NCBI RefSeq assembly: GCF_040239565.1
Contig: NZ_JBEHWS010000004.1
Span: 124,001-188,000 of the forward strand
From: Fulvimarina sp040239565
GTDB taxonomy: Bacteria > Pseudomonadota > Alphaproteobacteria > Rhizobiales > Rhizobiaceae
Direction: 5' to 3'
DNA length: 64,000 bases
The stretch's first letter is position 1. The number at the start of each line of letters is the position of its first letter. Below, piece after piece: positions 42,333 through 53,858 of the stretch. Under the pieces are notes generated by a model. That model made no database searches, was not told the DNA's origin, and saw nothing but the letters and a program-made list of their open reading frames with translations. Both the position numbers and the translations under genes were made by a program.

Positions 42333-43904
42333 ATGTTTTCCGTAATTCCCAAACACATTGAGAGTATTGTCGATTTGACCACCTTTTCCGAACTCGGTTT
42401 GAGTGCGAAAGTATTAGCCGCCGTGGAAGCCACCGGCTATACGGAGCCGACGCCGATCCAGGCGGAAGCCATTCCCCACGCCCTGGAGCGTCGGGATGTC
42501 CTTGGGATCGCGCAGACCGGTACGGGCAAGACAGCGTCTTTCGTCCTCCCGATGTTGACCATGCTGGAGAAAGGTCGCGCACGCGCGCGCATGCCGCGCA
42601 CGCTCATCATCGAGCCGACTCGGGAACTCGCGGCGCAGGTGGAAGAAAGCTTCTCGCGCTACGGGAAGGAACAGAAGCTCAATGTCGCGCTCCTCATCGG
42701 CGGTATGTCCTTCGATGAACAGGACAAGAAACTCGACCGGGGCTGCGATGTTCTGATCGCGACGCCGGGCCGCCTTCTCGACCATTTCGAGCGCGGCAAG
42801 CTGCTTTTGACAGGCGTCGAAGTTCTGGTCATCGACGAAGCCGACCGCATGCTCGACATGGGTTTCATCCCGGACATCGAACGTATCTGCAAGCTACTGC
42901 CCTTTACTCGTCAGACGCTCTTTTTCTCGGCGACGATGCCGCCCGAGATCACCAAGCTCACCGAACAGTTCCTGCAGAACCCGGTCCGCGTCGAGGTGGC
43001 CAAGCCTGCTTCGGCAGCACTCACGGTTCAGCAGCGTCTCGTCGCCTCCGGCGCCAAGGACTACGACAAGCGCGCGCGTCTGCGTGAACTCCTGCGCGCC
43101 AACGAAGACGTCACCAACGCCATCATCTTCTGCAATCGCAAGCGGGATGTCTCGACGCTCTTCCGCAGCCTCGAGAAGCACGGCTTCTCGGCCGGCGCAC
43201 TCCATGGCGACATGGACCAGCGGGCTCGCATGACGATGCTGCATAATTTTCGAGAGGACAAGCTGCAGCTCCTCGTCGCCTCGGATGTCGCGGCGCGCGG
43301 GCTCGATATTCCCGCCGTCAGCCATGTCTTCAATTTCGACGTCCCGATCCATGCCGAGGACTACGTTCACCGTATCGGCCGCACCGGCCGCGCAGGCCGG
43401 TCGGGCAAGGCGTTCACACTTGTCACCAAGTCCGAGTCCAAACATCTCGACGCTATCAAGAAGCTGATCGGCACCGAGATCGAATGGCTTGATGGCGACC
43501 TTTCCACCGTCAAAGCGAGTGAAAGCGAAGAAGGTGGTGAGGACGATCGCCGGTCTCGTTCGCGCAATGGCTCCGGGCGCGGCAGCCGTAATCGCAAGGG
43601 GCGTTCGCGCGGCGGTTCGGACAAGGACGAACAGAAACAGCAGGACGAAGTCGCCGCGAAGGCTGATGATCCTAAGACCGACGAAGTCGAAACGCAGAAC
43701 GAGGAAGCCGTGCAAGCCGTCGCAGCTCAGGATAACGAGAATTTCCGCAAGCCGAAGCCACAGGCCAGCAATTCACGTTCGCGTTCGAGCGAGCGTGGTG
43801 GACGCGGTGGCCGTGGCAGATCCTCGCGCGACGACAACAACAACACAATGGTTGGCTTCGGCGACGATATCCCCGCCTTCATGCTGATCGCGACAGGCAC
43901 CTGA
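42333..43904 (+). CDS. rhlE: DEAD-box RNA helicase (RhlE type)
   Basis: 523 aa. Q motif TFSELGLSAKVLAAV..GYTEPTPIQ, motif I AQTGTGKT, Ia PTRELA, II DEAD, III SAT, V ARGLDIP and VI HRIGRTGRAG are all present. After about residue 380 comes a long hydrophilic tail rich in Arg, Ser, Lys and Glu (RSRSRNGSGRGSRNRKGRSR-like), used by RhlE helicases to bind RNA and degradosome partners. The first 15 residues may be an artefact of start choice. A perfect terminator follows. Confidence 0.92.
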   Translation: MFSVIPKHIESIVDLTTFSELGLSAKVLAAVEATGYTEPTPIQAEAIPHALERRDVLGIAQTGTGKTASFVLPMLTMLEKGRARARMPRTLIIEPTRELAAQVEESFSRYGKEQKLNVALLIGGMSFDEQDKKLDRGCDVLIATPGRLLDHFERGKLLLTGVEVLVIDEADRMLDMGFIPDIERICKLLPFTRQTLFFSATMPPEITKLTEQFLQNPVRVEVAKPASAALTVQQRLVASGAKDYDKRARLRELLRANEDVTNAIIFCNRKRDVSTLFRSLEKHGFSAGALHGDMDQRARMTMLHNFREDKLQLLVASDVAARGLDIPAVSHVFNFDVPIHAEDYVHRIGRTGRAGRSGKAFTLVTKSESKHLDAIKKLIGTEIEWLDGDLSTVKASESEEGGEDDRRSRSRNGSGRGSRNRKGRSRGGSDKDEQKQQDEVAAKADDPKTDEVETQNEEAVQAVAAQDNENFRKPKPQASNSRSRSSERGGRGGRGRSSRDDNNNTMVGFGDDIPAFMLIATGT

Positions 43905-43938
43905 TCCAACGGGGTTCCGTCCGATTGGTTGACTTTTG

Positions 43939-43968
43939 GCGCCGATCTCATTCGATCGGCGCTTTTTT
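43939..43968 (+). terminator. Terminator of the helicase gene
   Basis: GCGCCGATC (43939-43947) / GATCGGCGC (43954-43962), loop TCATTC, then TTTTTT. Perfect 9-bp stem 35 bases past the stop. Confidence 0.92.
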
Positions 43969-44045
43969 ATTTGGAAATTCGGTCAGTTCGCAGCGGCGAG
44001 ATCGCACGGACCAAAGCCGTGCGCTCGTCGGCTTATCAGGCATCC

Positions 44046-45425
44046 TCAACCGAACTGGATGCCCTCGCCGGCTGCCTTGAGGCGCACGAGTTCGCTTGCG
44101 CCCTGCTCCGTCACCTGGATCTGAAGATGGATTGACCCGTCTTCCAGATCCTTACGATCGAGAACGGAGGCATTCTCGTAAATCCAGGATAGATGGCGCA
44201 TGCCGTCCGGATCGAGCGTGACATCGAGTTCGGCAATCTTGCCCGCGATGCGGCGCTCGATATCGGCAAGCAACGCCTCTATGCCCTCGCCCGTCCAGGC
44301 GGAGACGATATGCGGCCGCTCCTTCTCCGCCTCGTTGGCGGCAAGCGTCTCGATACGCTCGCGCTCTGATGCGTCGACGCGATCGATCTTGTTCCAGACT
44401 TCCACCACATGCTCGGCATCGTCGGCGTCGATCTCCAGATCGCGCAGGATCTGGCGAACGTCCTCGGCCTGGGCGAGGCTGTCGGGGTCCGAGACATCGC
44501 GGATATGAAGGATGATATCCGCCTCGATCACCTCTTCGAGCGTTGCGCGGAAGGCGGCAACGAGATGGGTTGGCAGTTCGGAGATGAAGCCGACCGTATC
44601 GGAGAAGAGAATTTCGGTGCCATGGGCCAGCGTTGTTCGACGCATGGTCGGATCAAGAGTCGCGAAGAGCAGATTCTTGGCGAAGACGTCGGCTCCCGTC
44701 ATCCGGTTGAACAGCGTCGACTTGCCGGCATTCGTATAGCCGACGAGCGCCACGATCGGATGCGGCCGCTTGCGGCGCTTGGCACGGTGAAGCTGGCGCG
44801 TGCTGCGCACTTTTTCGAGTTCGACTTCGAGCGCCTTGATCTTCGACTGCAGCTGACGACGGTCGGCCTCGATCTGGGTCTCGCCCGGACCGCCAAGGAA
44901 ACCTGCACCGCCGCGCTGGCGCTCCAGATGGGTCCAAGACCGCACGAGACGGCCGCGCTGATAATTGAGATGGGCGAGCTCGACCTGGAGGCGCCCTTCC
45001 TTGGTCCGCGCGCGCTCGCCGAAAATTTCGAGGATCAGCGCCGTTCGGTCGAGAACCTTGGCGTTGAGCTCGCGTTCGAGATTGCGCTGCTGCACCGGCG
45101 TCAGCGGGTGGTCGATGATGACGAGACCGATTTCTTCGGCGGCGACGACACCCTTGAGCTCTTCGACCTTACCCTGCCCGATCAGAGTTGCAGGCCGCGG
45201 CGCTCGCTGTGAGATGATGCCGCTATCGACGATTTCGAGCTGGATTGCCGCCGCGAGGCCGAGCGCCTCCTCGAGCTTGGCATCCGGCGTGCGGCGCACT
45301 TCAAGCGTCGATCCGGCCTCCCTGTGACCGGTATCCTTGAAAACCGGGACGTAGACCGCGCTCCGTGTCGGATCCGCCTTGTGTTCGATCGGGCCTTTCG
45401 GACCGATACCGTCATGTTCCGCCAA
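44046..45425 (-). CDS. hflX: Ribosome-associated GTPase HflX
   Basis: 459 aa with a TTG start at 45425, directly after the hfq stop codon; there is no in-frame ATG or GTG nearby, so TTG with coupling to hfq is the best start. N-terminal HflX domain has RPATLIGQGKVEEL; the GTPase domain has G1 GYTNAGKSTLFN, G3 DTVGFI and G4 NKID. GGPGETQIEADRR is the linker motif. HflX splits stalled ribosomes under heat and other stress. hfq-hflX order is conserved widely. Confidence 0.95.
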   Translation of the reverse strand: MAEHDGIGPKGPIEHKADPTRSAVYVPVFKDTGHREAGSTLEVRRTPDAKLEEALGLAAAIQLEIVDSGIISQRAPRPATLIGQGKVEELKGVVAAEEIGLVIIDHPLTPVQQRNLERELNAKVLDRTALILEIFGERARTKEGRLQVELAHLNYQRGRLVRSWTHLERQRGGAGFLGGPGETQIEADRRQLQSKIKALEVELEKVRSTRQLHRAKRRKRPHPIVALVGYTNAGKSTLFNRMTGADVFAKNLLFATLDPTMRRTTLAHGTEILFSDTVGFISELPTHLVAAFRATLEEVIEADIILHIRDVSDPDSLAQAEDVRQILRDLEIDADDAEHVVEVWNKIDRVDASERERIETLAANEAEKERPHIVSAWTGEGIEALLADIERRIAGKIAELDVTLDPDGMRHLSWIYENASVLDRKDLEDGSIHLQIQVTEQGASELVRLKAAGEGIQFG

Positions 45426-45668
45426 TCAGGCCTTCCCGTCGTCGCCGTCGTAGAGTGAGACCGGCTGCGCCGGCATAATCGTGGATATAGCGTGCTTGTA
45501 GACGAGTTGCGAATGCCCGTCTCGACGCAAGAGCACGCAGAAATTGTCAAAGGAAGTCACGACACCTGTCAGCTTGACGCCGTTTACCAGAAAGATGGTC
45601 AGGGAAATCTTCTGTTTGCGAACGGTATTGAGAAAAAGGTCCTGCAAATTTTGAGTGCGTTCGGCCAT
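45426..45668 (-). CDS. hfq: RNA chaperone Hfq
   Basis: 80 aa from ATG 45668, giving the standard rhizobial start MAERTQNLQDLFLNTVRKQK; an in-frame ATG five codons earlier has its AAAGG directly against it and is unlikely. Sm1 motif LVNGVKLTGVVTSFDNFCVLL and Sm2 YKHAIST are intact. Forms a hexamer that pairs sRNAs with mRNAs. Followed without gap by hflX. Its promoter should be in the 45669-45929 gap. Confidence 0.96.
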   Translation of the reverse strand: MAERTQNLQDLFLNTVRKQKISLTIFLVNGVKLTGVVTSFDNFCVLLRRDGHSQLVYKHAISTIMPAQPVSLYDGDDGKA

Positions 45669-45929
45669 GACTTGGTGCGCCATCCTTTTGTTATCGTTCG
45701 TTGAAGGCTTCTCGGCCCCGGGCGTTCGTCCAGCTTACACGCTACCACCTGTGGATCAACGGCGTGCGGCCTCATTCTTGAGTACATGAGAACGGAGTTT
45801 TCGCAAATAAGAGCGAACGCGGAAACACGCCAGAAGGGCTATCCTGCGAGTTGAGAACTCGACCGGCATTTTCCGCCGACCAGCATTACGGGAAGGGCTG
45901 TGCATCCCTTAGAATTCGGCCATTCGGCA

Positions 45930-47306
45930 TCAGAAGAATTCGAGACTCACTCGGAACATCTGCTCGACTTTGCGCACGGCACCGGATTTGGCGAAGATCA
46001 CGACGCGGTCTTTTGCGCGGATTTTGGTCGAGCCAGTCGGTTTGACGTAGCTGCCACCGCGATAAATCGAGCCGATCCGCAGGTTTTCCGGCAGGTCCAG
46101 CTCGCGCAAGGGCACGCCGACGATCGGAGATGTTTCCAGCGCCTCGGCCTCAATCGCCTCGGCTAGGCCGTTCTGGATCGAATGAACAGCGCGGATGCGG
46201 CCTCGTCGCACATGCTGGAGGACGCGCGAAATGGTCACGGATTTCGGGTTGATGAAAGCGTCTATCTCCAGCGGCCGGGTTAGCCCCTGGAAGTCAGCAT
46301 CGTTGAGCAGCGCGAGATTGCCGTGACAGCCGAGACGTTTGCCCATGACGCTGGCGAGCACGTTCACCTTGTCGTCATTGGTGAGGGACACGATGAGATC
46401 GCTTTCCTCGATATCCGCTTCGCGCAAGAGGTTCTGGTCAAGGCCCGAGCCATGCAGGACGATCGTCCGCTTCAGCTGATCGGCGATCGTCACGGCGCGG
46501 TCGCGGTTCGCTTCAATCACGCGGAGCTTGGCACGCAGGTTCCGCCGCTCCATCTCGCCGGCGACATAAAGGCCGATATTGCCGCCGCCGACGATCACGA
46601 TCCGCGTCGCCTCCGGCTCCACATGGCCGAACAGGCCGAGGGTACGTTTCACGTGGGCACGTTCGACCACGACGTATGCGACGTCGCCGGCAACCATCTG
46701 GTCGGTCGAGGACGGAATGAAGAGACCGTTCCCTCGAAGGATACCGACGACAGTTGCGTTGAGGTCAGGGAAAAGGTCGGTCAACTGTCCCAGCGGCGTA
46801 TTCACCACCGGACAGTCCTCGCGGCATTCGATCGCGATCATGGCAATCGAATTATCGGCAAAGCGCACGGCATCCATGGCGCCCGGCAGTGCAATACGGC
46901 GCAGCACCATCTCGCCAACCTCGATCTCCGGCGAGATGATCACGTCGATTGGCATGTTGTCGGTCGAGAAAAGGTCCTGCCAGTGAGACTGGAGGTAACT
47001 CTGGGCGCGAATACGAGCGAGTTTCGTCGGGATGTTGAAGAGCGAATGGGCGACCTGGCAGGCCACCATGTTGACCTCGTCGTGCAGCGTCACGGCGATG
47101 ATCATGTCCGCCTGTTCGGCCCCGGCCTCAGCGAGAACGTCCGGGTGGGCGCCATGGCCGACGAAGCCCCGTGCATCCAGATTGTCGCGGATAGCCTGAA
47201 CCAGCGTCGGCGACGTGTCGATGACGGAGACATCATTGCGCTCGGAGGCGAGACGTTCGGCGATACCGTAGCCGACCTGCCCGGCCCCGCAGATTACGAC
47301 TCGCAT
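45930..47306 (-). CDS. trkA: Trk potassium uptake protein TrkA
   Basis: 458 aa with two RCK units: first Rossmann motif VVICGAGQVGYGIAERLA at the N terminus, second IVIVGGGNIGLYVAGEME near residue 232, each followed by a TrkA_C domain (RIALPGAMDAVRF, LRELDLPENLRIGSI). It binds NAD(H) and gates the TrkH/TrkG K+ transporter. It lies between ntrX and hfq, as in other Hyphomicrobiales. Confidence 0.96.
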   Translation of the reverse strand: MRVVICGAGQVGYGIAERLASERNDVSVIDTSPTLVQAIRDNLDARGFVGHGAHPDVLAEAGAEQADMIIAVTLHDEVNMVACQVAHSLFNIPTKLARIRAQSYLQSHWQDLFSTDNMPIDVIISPEIEVGEMVLRRIALPGAMDAVRFADNSIAMIAIECREDCPVVNTPLGQLTDLFPDLNATVVGILRGNGLFIPSSTDQMVAGDVAYVVVERAHVKRTLGLFGHVEPEATRIVIVGGGNIGLYVAGEMERRNLRAKLRVIEANRDRAVTIADQLKRTIVLHGSGLDQNLLREADIEESDLIVSLTNDDKVNVLASVMGKRLGCHGNLALLNDADFQGLTRPLEIDAFINPKSVTISRVLQHVRRGRIRAVHSIQNGLAEAIEAEALETSPIVGVPLRELDLPENLRIGSIYRGGSYVKPTGSTKIRAKDRVVIFAKSGAVRKVEQMFRVSLEFF

Positions 47307-47409
47307 TTGCGCACGCCCTCAAAACTCAAGTTCCGGCCTTGCTCTATCCTCTCCGAAGGTCGAGCGCAAAGGCACCGAAACGCTTCGCTCTGCGACGCCA
47401 TTTCAGGTG

Positions 47410-48774
47410 TCAGATTCCAAGCGATTTCAGCTTACGATGCAGTGCCGAGCGCTCCATGCCGACGAATTCGGCCGTGCGCGAGATATTGCCGCCGAACCTG
47501 CTGATCTGCGCGACGAGATATTCCTTCTCGAAAACCTCGCGCGCATCACGAAGCGGCAACGCCAGAATCTGGCCGTTCGACTGGCTCGGCGTCTGGGGCA
47601 ACATGTCGCCAACCTCGGAGGGCAGCATATCGGCCGAGATCGTATCCTCATCGTCGCCTTCCCGCGACAGGATCATCAGGCGCTCGATATTGTTGCGCAG
47701 CTGGCGGATATTGCCCGGCCACTCTGAGGATTGCAGCACGGCCAGCGCCTCGGGGCTCAGCTGTTTCGGCTTGATGCCGGTCTGCTCGCTCAGTTGCTTC
47801 ATGAAGGCCTCTATCAGCAGCGGAATATCCTGACGGCGCTGCGAGAGCGGCGGCACGCTGATCGGGACGACTGCGAGGCGATGGTAGAGATCCTCGCGGA
47901 AGACACCCTCGGCAATTGATGATTCCAGGTTCTGCGCCGTCGAGGAAATGATCCTCACATCGACCTTCACTTTCTTGGTGCCGTCGACTCGCTCGAAGGA
48001 CTGCTCGGTAAGGACACGCAGGATCTTGTTCTGTGTCTCACGCGGCATGTCGGCGATTTCGTCGAGATAAAGCGTGCCGCGATGGGCCTGCTCCAGTGCG
48101 CCGATCTTTCGCTCGACGCCAGGCGGCGTTTCGTTGCCGAAGAGCTCGATCTCCATCCGCTCCGGTGTGATCGCGGCGGCATTGATGGCGATGAAGGGCC
48201 CGTCTGAGCGGTGCGACGCCGTATGGATCGCACGGGCAACCATCTCCTTACCCGAGCCGGACGGCCCGAGAATCATGATGCGGCTGTTTGTCGGCGCAAC
48301 ACGTTCGATGACCGTGCGCAGCTGGTTCATCGGCTGGGACTTGCCGAGAAGCTCGGTGAAGTCGGTCGACTTGCGGCGCAATTCGACGACCTCGCGTTTC
48401 AGCTTGGAGGTCTCCAGCGCGCGCTCGGCGATGAGCACGAGCCGGTCGGCCTTGAAGGGTTTTTCGATATAGTCGTAAGCGCCCCGCCGAATGGCCGAGA
48501 CCGCTGTCTCGATATTGCCGTGACCCGAAATCATGACCACCGGCACTTCGGGATGCTGCGACTTGATCATGTCCAGAAGATCGAGCCCGTCGATCCGGCT
48601 TCCCTGAAGCCAGATGTCGAGAAAAATCAGCTGCGGCGCGCGATCGGCGATCGATTGAAGCGCAAGGTCGGCATTGCCGGCCGTGCGGGTTTCGTGCCCC
48701 TCGTCCTCCAGAATGCCCGCAACCAGATCGCGAATATCGGCTTCGTCGTCGACGATCAGAATGTCCGATGCCAT
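47410..48774 (-). CDS. ntrX: NtrX response regulator
   Basis: 454 aa. Receiver with Asp53 in IFLDIWLQGSR, AAA+ domain with Walker A GPSGSGKE and Walker B GTLYLDEI, and a Fis-type HTH at the end (RTAEFVGMERSALHRKLKSL). The GAFTGA loop used by sigma-54 activators is missing: ELFGNETPPGVERKIGAL stands in its place, as in other alphaproteobacterial NtrX, so it probably acts without sigma-54. It is paired with the NtrY kinase upstream (16 bp). Confidence 0.94.
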   Translation of the reverse strand: MASDILIVDDEADIRDLVAGILEDEGHETRTAGNADLALQSIADRAPQLIFLDIWLQGSRIDGLDLLDMIKSQHPEVPVVMISGHGNIETAVSAIRRGAYDYIEKPFKADRLVLIAERALETSKLKREVVELRRKSTDFTELLGKSQPMNQLRTVIERVAPTNSRIMILGPSGSGKEMVARAIHTASHRSDGPFIAINAAAITPERMEIELFGNETPPGVERKIGALEQAHRGTLYLDEIADMPRETQNKILRVLTEQSFERVDGTKKVKVDVRIISSTAQNLESSIAEGVFREDLYHRLAVVPISVPPLSQRRQDIPLLIEAFMKQLSEQTGIKPKQLSPEALAVLQSSEWPGNIRQLRNNIERLMILSREGDDEDTISADMLPSEVGDMLPQTPSQSNGQILALPLRDAREVFEKEYLVAQISRFGGNISRTAEFVGMERSALHRKLKSLGI

Positions 48775-48790
48775 AGCGTATGTCGCCTCT

Positions 48791-50998
48791 CTAACCGTTC
48801 AGGTCGTCAATGTCTTTGTTGCCCGCTGGCAGGGTAACCCGCACCATCGCGCCCGACGGCTGATCGGGCGCGTCCTCGAGCGCGATCGTGCCGCCGTGTT
48901 CTTCGATAATCTTGCGAACGATGGCGAGCCCCAACCCCGTGCCTTTTTCGCGCGTCGTCATATAGGGCTCCAACAAGCGATCTCGATCATCATGCGGAAA
49001 ACCATGTCCGTTATCGATGATAGAAACCTCGTGATGGCGCTCGCCGGGGCGAGCCCGCACGATGATCCGCCCGTCAGTTATACCAGCCCCTTCAAGGGCT
49101 TCCACGGCGTTCTTCACCAGATTTCCGAAGGCCTGACCAAGAAGCCGTGTATCGTAAGAGCCCGTCAGCGGCTTGTCGGGAATGTCTTTCTCGAAGGTCA
49201 CTCCGTGGTCACCCATCTCCCGCGTGAAGATCGCTTCCTTGATCACGTCGCGTAGATCGGTGGGTTCCATGGTCGGCTTCGGCATGCGCGCGAAGTTCGA
49301 GAACTCGTCAACCATGCGACCGATATCGGAGACCTGCCGCACGATCGTATCGACGCAGCGATCGAACACTTCACGATCATCCTCGATCCGCTTGCCGTAG
49401 CGCCGACGGATGCGTTCGGCGGAAAGCTGGATCGGCGTCAGCGGGTTCTTGATCTCGTGCGCAATGCGGCGCGCGACATCGGCCCAGGCGGAAGAGCGCT
49501 GTGCGTCGACGAGATCGGTGATGTCGTCGATGGTGACAACGCTCGACTGGGCATCCCCGCTCTTCTCTGCGCTCGTGATCCGCACAGCAAGGGTGCGCTC
49601 GCGATCCCGGATGCGGAGGCGAATCTCTTCCTGATATTCGGAGCGATGCGAGGCAGCAGCCGCGTCGTGAATGGCTGCGAAGGCCGGGAAGGCCGTACGG
49701 AGTTGGACGCCCACAATGGAGCGGGAATCCGTGCCGAGGATACGCTCCGCGGACGGATTCAACATCGAGACCGCCCCCTCCGGCGAAACGCCGATGACGC
49801 CGACAGTCACGCCGGAGAGCACCGCCTCGATGAAGCGCCGACGCTCATCGATCGTATCGCGCGCATTCACCAGTTCGGAACGCTGGCTCTGCAGCTGCCG
49901 CGTCATGTTGTTGAAGGTGCTCGACAGAGAGCCGACATCGCCGTCGGATGCCCGCACCGGCACCGATACGGAAAGATTGCCGCGGGAAACCTCGTCGGCG
50001 GCGCTCATCAGCAGCCGGATCGGGCGCACCAGCCGGTCCGCAACGCCGATACCTGTCCAGATCGCAGAAAGCAGTACGATGAGCGCAATCCCGAGATAGA
50101 GAAGTGCGAACGCTAGCTGAAGGCCAAAACGGTTATCCTGCAGGCTCTGATATTCTGCCGAACGCTCTTCCATCAGCCGAAGCGCGGCCAGAACCTGCGG
50201 ATCGACGGCTCTCACGGTGTAGAGATAGGCGTTCGGTAGATGCCTCAGCTTGATGATCGCTCCCACGAGGTTGGTAACGCCCGGCGGGATGAAGACGAGA
50301 TTGCCGTCGATCGCCTGCTGCATGGCATCGTTTGGCGGCACGGGAAGCGGCTGGTCTGTCTCGACATCAGCCGTCAGGAACGGCTCCTTGTCCTCGCCGA
50401 TCAGCTGGGCGCCGAGAAGCGAACGGCCCCGCGCCTGCTCGGTCATGAAATTCTCGAAGCCGCGCGGATCGAGATCGTAGAGCCGCCGTTGCTGATCGAG
50501 ATCGTACGCCATCGAAAGCGTCGAGCCCTGCAGGTTCCGGGCGTTTTCGTTGACGTAAGCGCGGGCAACGTTGATCGAGGAGTCGACGATGGCCCGGGTC
50601 CGCATCTCGAACCAGCGGTCGAGACCAAGATCGAGGGTGATGGAAGCGACGATCGCGACAAGGATCGCGGGGATCGCCGCGACAATCGAAAACAGAAGCA
50701 CGATGCGCACGTGAAGCCGCGAGGCGGCCCTGCCCTGGCGGCGGGCGCGGAACATGCGCGCGGCCTCTCGCCAAATGAGACCGGCGAGCAGTAGGACGAA
50801 GACACCGTTGACCGCCGTCGCGACAGTGACGACCGCATCCGTCGGCGCAATCGGCGTCAGTCCCATCAAGACGACGAAGGAAATACCGCCGCAGACGAGA
50901 GCACCGCAGACGGCAAGCAGACCGGGCACGAGCATGAACCGGCGCCGTTCCAGTAGGAACGGGCCGCTCTGAGCCGTATCGATGGGTTCGCTTGTCAT
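48791..50998 (-). CDS. ntrY: NtrY membrane sensor histidine kinase
   Basis: 735 aa. Three or four N-terminal membrane spans (about 20-110 and about 300-330) enclose a periplasmic sensor, then a HAMP segment, a PAS domain (AVLSGVTVGVIGVSPEGAVSML), HisKA with RRIAHEIKNPLTPIQLSAER, and HATPase_c with KNAVEAL, DNGHGFP and KGTGLGLAIV. NtrY phosphorylates NtrX and responds to redox or nitrogen signals in relatives. It follows ntrC by 237 bp, so it may have its own promoter. Confidence 0.95.
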   Translation of the reverse strand: MTSEPIDTAQSGPFLLERRRFMLVPGLLAVCGALVCGGISFVVLMGLTPIAPTDAVVTVATAVNGVFVLLLAGLIWREAARMFRARRQGRAASRLHVRIVLLFSIVAAIPAILVAIVASITLDLGLDRWFEMRTRAIVDSSINVARAYVNENARNLQGSTLSMAYDLDQQRRLYDLDPRGFENFMTEQARGRSLLGAQLIGEDKEPFLTADVETDQPLPVPPNDAMQQAIDGNLVFIPPGVTNLVGAIIKLRHLPNAYLYTVRAVDPQVLAALRLMEERSAEYQSLQDNRFGLQLAFALLYLGIALIVLLSAIWTGIGVADRLVRPIRLLMSAADEVSRGNLSVSVPVRASDGDVGSLSSTFNNMTRQLQSQRSELVNARDTIDERRRFIEAVLSGVTVGVIGVSPEGAVSMLNPSAERILGTDSRSIVGVQLRTAFPAFAAIHDAAAASHRSEYQEEIRLRIRDRERTLAVRITSAEKSGDAQSSVVTIDDITDLVDAQRSSAWADVARRIAHEIKNPLTPIQLSAERIRRRYGKRIEDDREVFDRCVDTIVRQVSDIGRMVDEFSNFARMPKPTMEPTDLRDVIKEAIFTREMGDHGVTFEKDIPDKPLTGSYDTRLLGQAFGNLVKNAVEALEGAGITDGRIIVRARPGERHHEVSIIDNGHGFPHDDRDRLLEPYMTTREKGTGLGLAIVRKIIEEHGGTIALEDAPDQPSGAMVRVTLPAGNKDIDDLNG

Positions 50999-51235
50999 GA
51001 CTCGCTAGGTACCTCTCGGCTCTGTAGAGATACGCATTGTGTCAAAAATGCAACTCAAAAATTTTTCCGTTAGGGAAGCGGAGCGGAAGGCCTGCAAAAT
51101 CAGAGGTTCATGAGGCCCGCGTCAGTGGACCGCAATGCTCCGAAGTGCGTTCGAGCAATACGTGGCGAATTCAATTCGCAGCTAGGCAGGAGAAACCCGG
51201 CTGTTCGCCATTAAGTCTGCCAGTCGCAATCGCGA

Positions 51236-52681
<1,446 letters not shown>

Positions 52682-52685
52682 GGGC

Positions 52686-53855
52686 TTATTCCGTTTTCGC
52701 CTCGGTGGAGGCGGGCCGCGTCATCGCGCGCGGGTATTCAGATGGGTTGGCGTCCTCGAACTGCTTCTTCCAGGCCGGCATCAAGACACGAAAGATCGTC
52801 TGGCCGGGCTGGGAATCGCATTCGATGACACCGCCGTGGTCGCCGATGATCTTGGCGACAAGTGCAAGCCCGAGACCGGAGCCGGACGGCTTGGTCGTCA
52901 CGAACGGGTCGAAGATGTTCTGGCGGATGTCGTCCGGAACGCCGGGGCCGTTGTCCTCGACCGTAAACTCCAGAGGCAGAGAAACCCGATCGCGCGTTCC
53001 GGGAATCGTCAGCCTCACGCCCGGGCGGAAGGCTGTCGTCAGCTTGATCTCCGGCGATTCGTTTTGAGACACCGCCTCAGCGGCGTTCTTCAAAAGGTTC
53101 AGGAACACCTGCACCAGCTGGTCGCGATTGGCAAAGACCGGCGGCAGCGAAGGATCATAGAGTTCGACAATCGGAATATCGCGCGCGACGCCATTCGCCG
53201 CGATCGTCTTCACATATTCGAGCACGGAATGGATGTTGACCGCCGAGCGCTCGATCGGACGCTGATCGGAGAACACCTCCATCCGGTCCACAAGCTTCAC
53301 GATGCGGTCGCTCTCTTCCTGGATGATACGCGTCAGCGCCCGGTCCTCGTCCGAGGCGTCGCTCGCCAATAGCTGCGCCGCGCCCTTGATGCCGGAGATC
53401 GGATTGCGGATTTCGTGCGCCAACATCGCCGCAAGGCCGGTCACCGTGCGCGCTGCCGAACGATGCGTCAGCTGGCGATCCATCTTCTCGGCGATCGACC
53501 TCAGCTGGATCATAACCACGACAAGCTCGGGATGATCGGGAACGGTCGAGACATAGAGGTCGACCACCCTCTCGTCTCCGAGGCGCGGTGACGAGAGATC
53601 GACCCGGTATTCGCTGAAGCGCGCCTGCTCGTCGAGCGCCTTCTGAATCAGCGAGAACAGCGGGCTGTCTATCGGGACGAAATCCTGGAGCCGGCGGCGC
53701 ACAAGATAGGGAAGGCTCGCCGAGAAGAACTGTTCGGCGTCCGAATTGGCATAATGGAAATATCCGCGGTCGTCACAGACGATCACCGGATGGGGCAGTC
53801 CTCCAAGAATGCTCAGGGCATCGGGTGCGGGCTTGCGGCTCGACATATTGCTCAC
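52686..53855 (-). CDS. ntrB: NtrB nitrogen sensor histidine kinase
   Basis: 389 aa from GTG 53855 (ATG 53846 is an alternative). PAS domain about 10-120 (HPVIVCDDRGYFHYANSDAE), HisKA H box MLAHEIRNPISGIKGAAQLL, N box NLLKNAAEAV, and G boxes DNGPGVP and SGSGLGLAL. Soluble kinase controlled by PII. Only three bases separate it from the dusB stop: dusB-ntrB-ntrC is a conserved operon in alphaproteobacteria. Confidence 0.96.
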   Translation of the reverse strand: MSNMSSRKPAPDALSILGGLPHPVIVCDDRGYFHYANSDAEQFFSASLPYLVRRRLQDFVPIDSPLFSLIQKALDEQARFSEYRVDLSSPRLGDERVVDLYVSTVPDHPELVVVMIQLRSIAEKMDRQLTHRSAARTVTGLAAMLAHEIRNPISGIKGAAQLLASDASDEDRALTRIIQEESDRIVKLVDRMEVFSDQRPIERSAVNIHSVLEYVKTIAANGVARDIPIVELYDPSLPPVFANRDQLVQVFLNLLKNAAEAVSQNESPEIKLTTAFRPGVRLTIPGTRDRVSLPLEFTVEDNGPGVPDDIRQNIFDPFVTTKPSGSGLGLALVAKIIGDHGGVIECDSQPGQTIFRVLMPAWKKQFEDANPSEYPRAMTRPASTEAKTE

Positions 53856-53858
53856 GGG

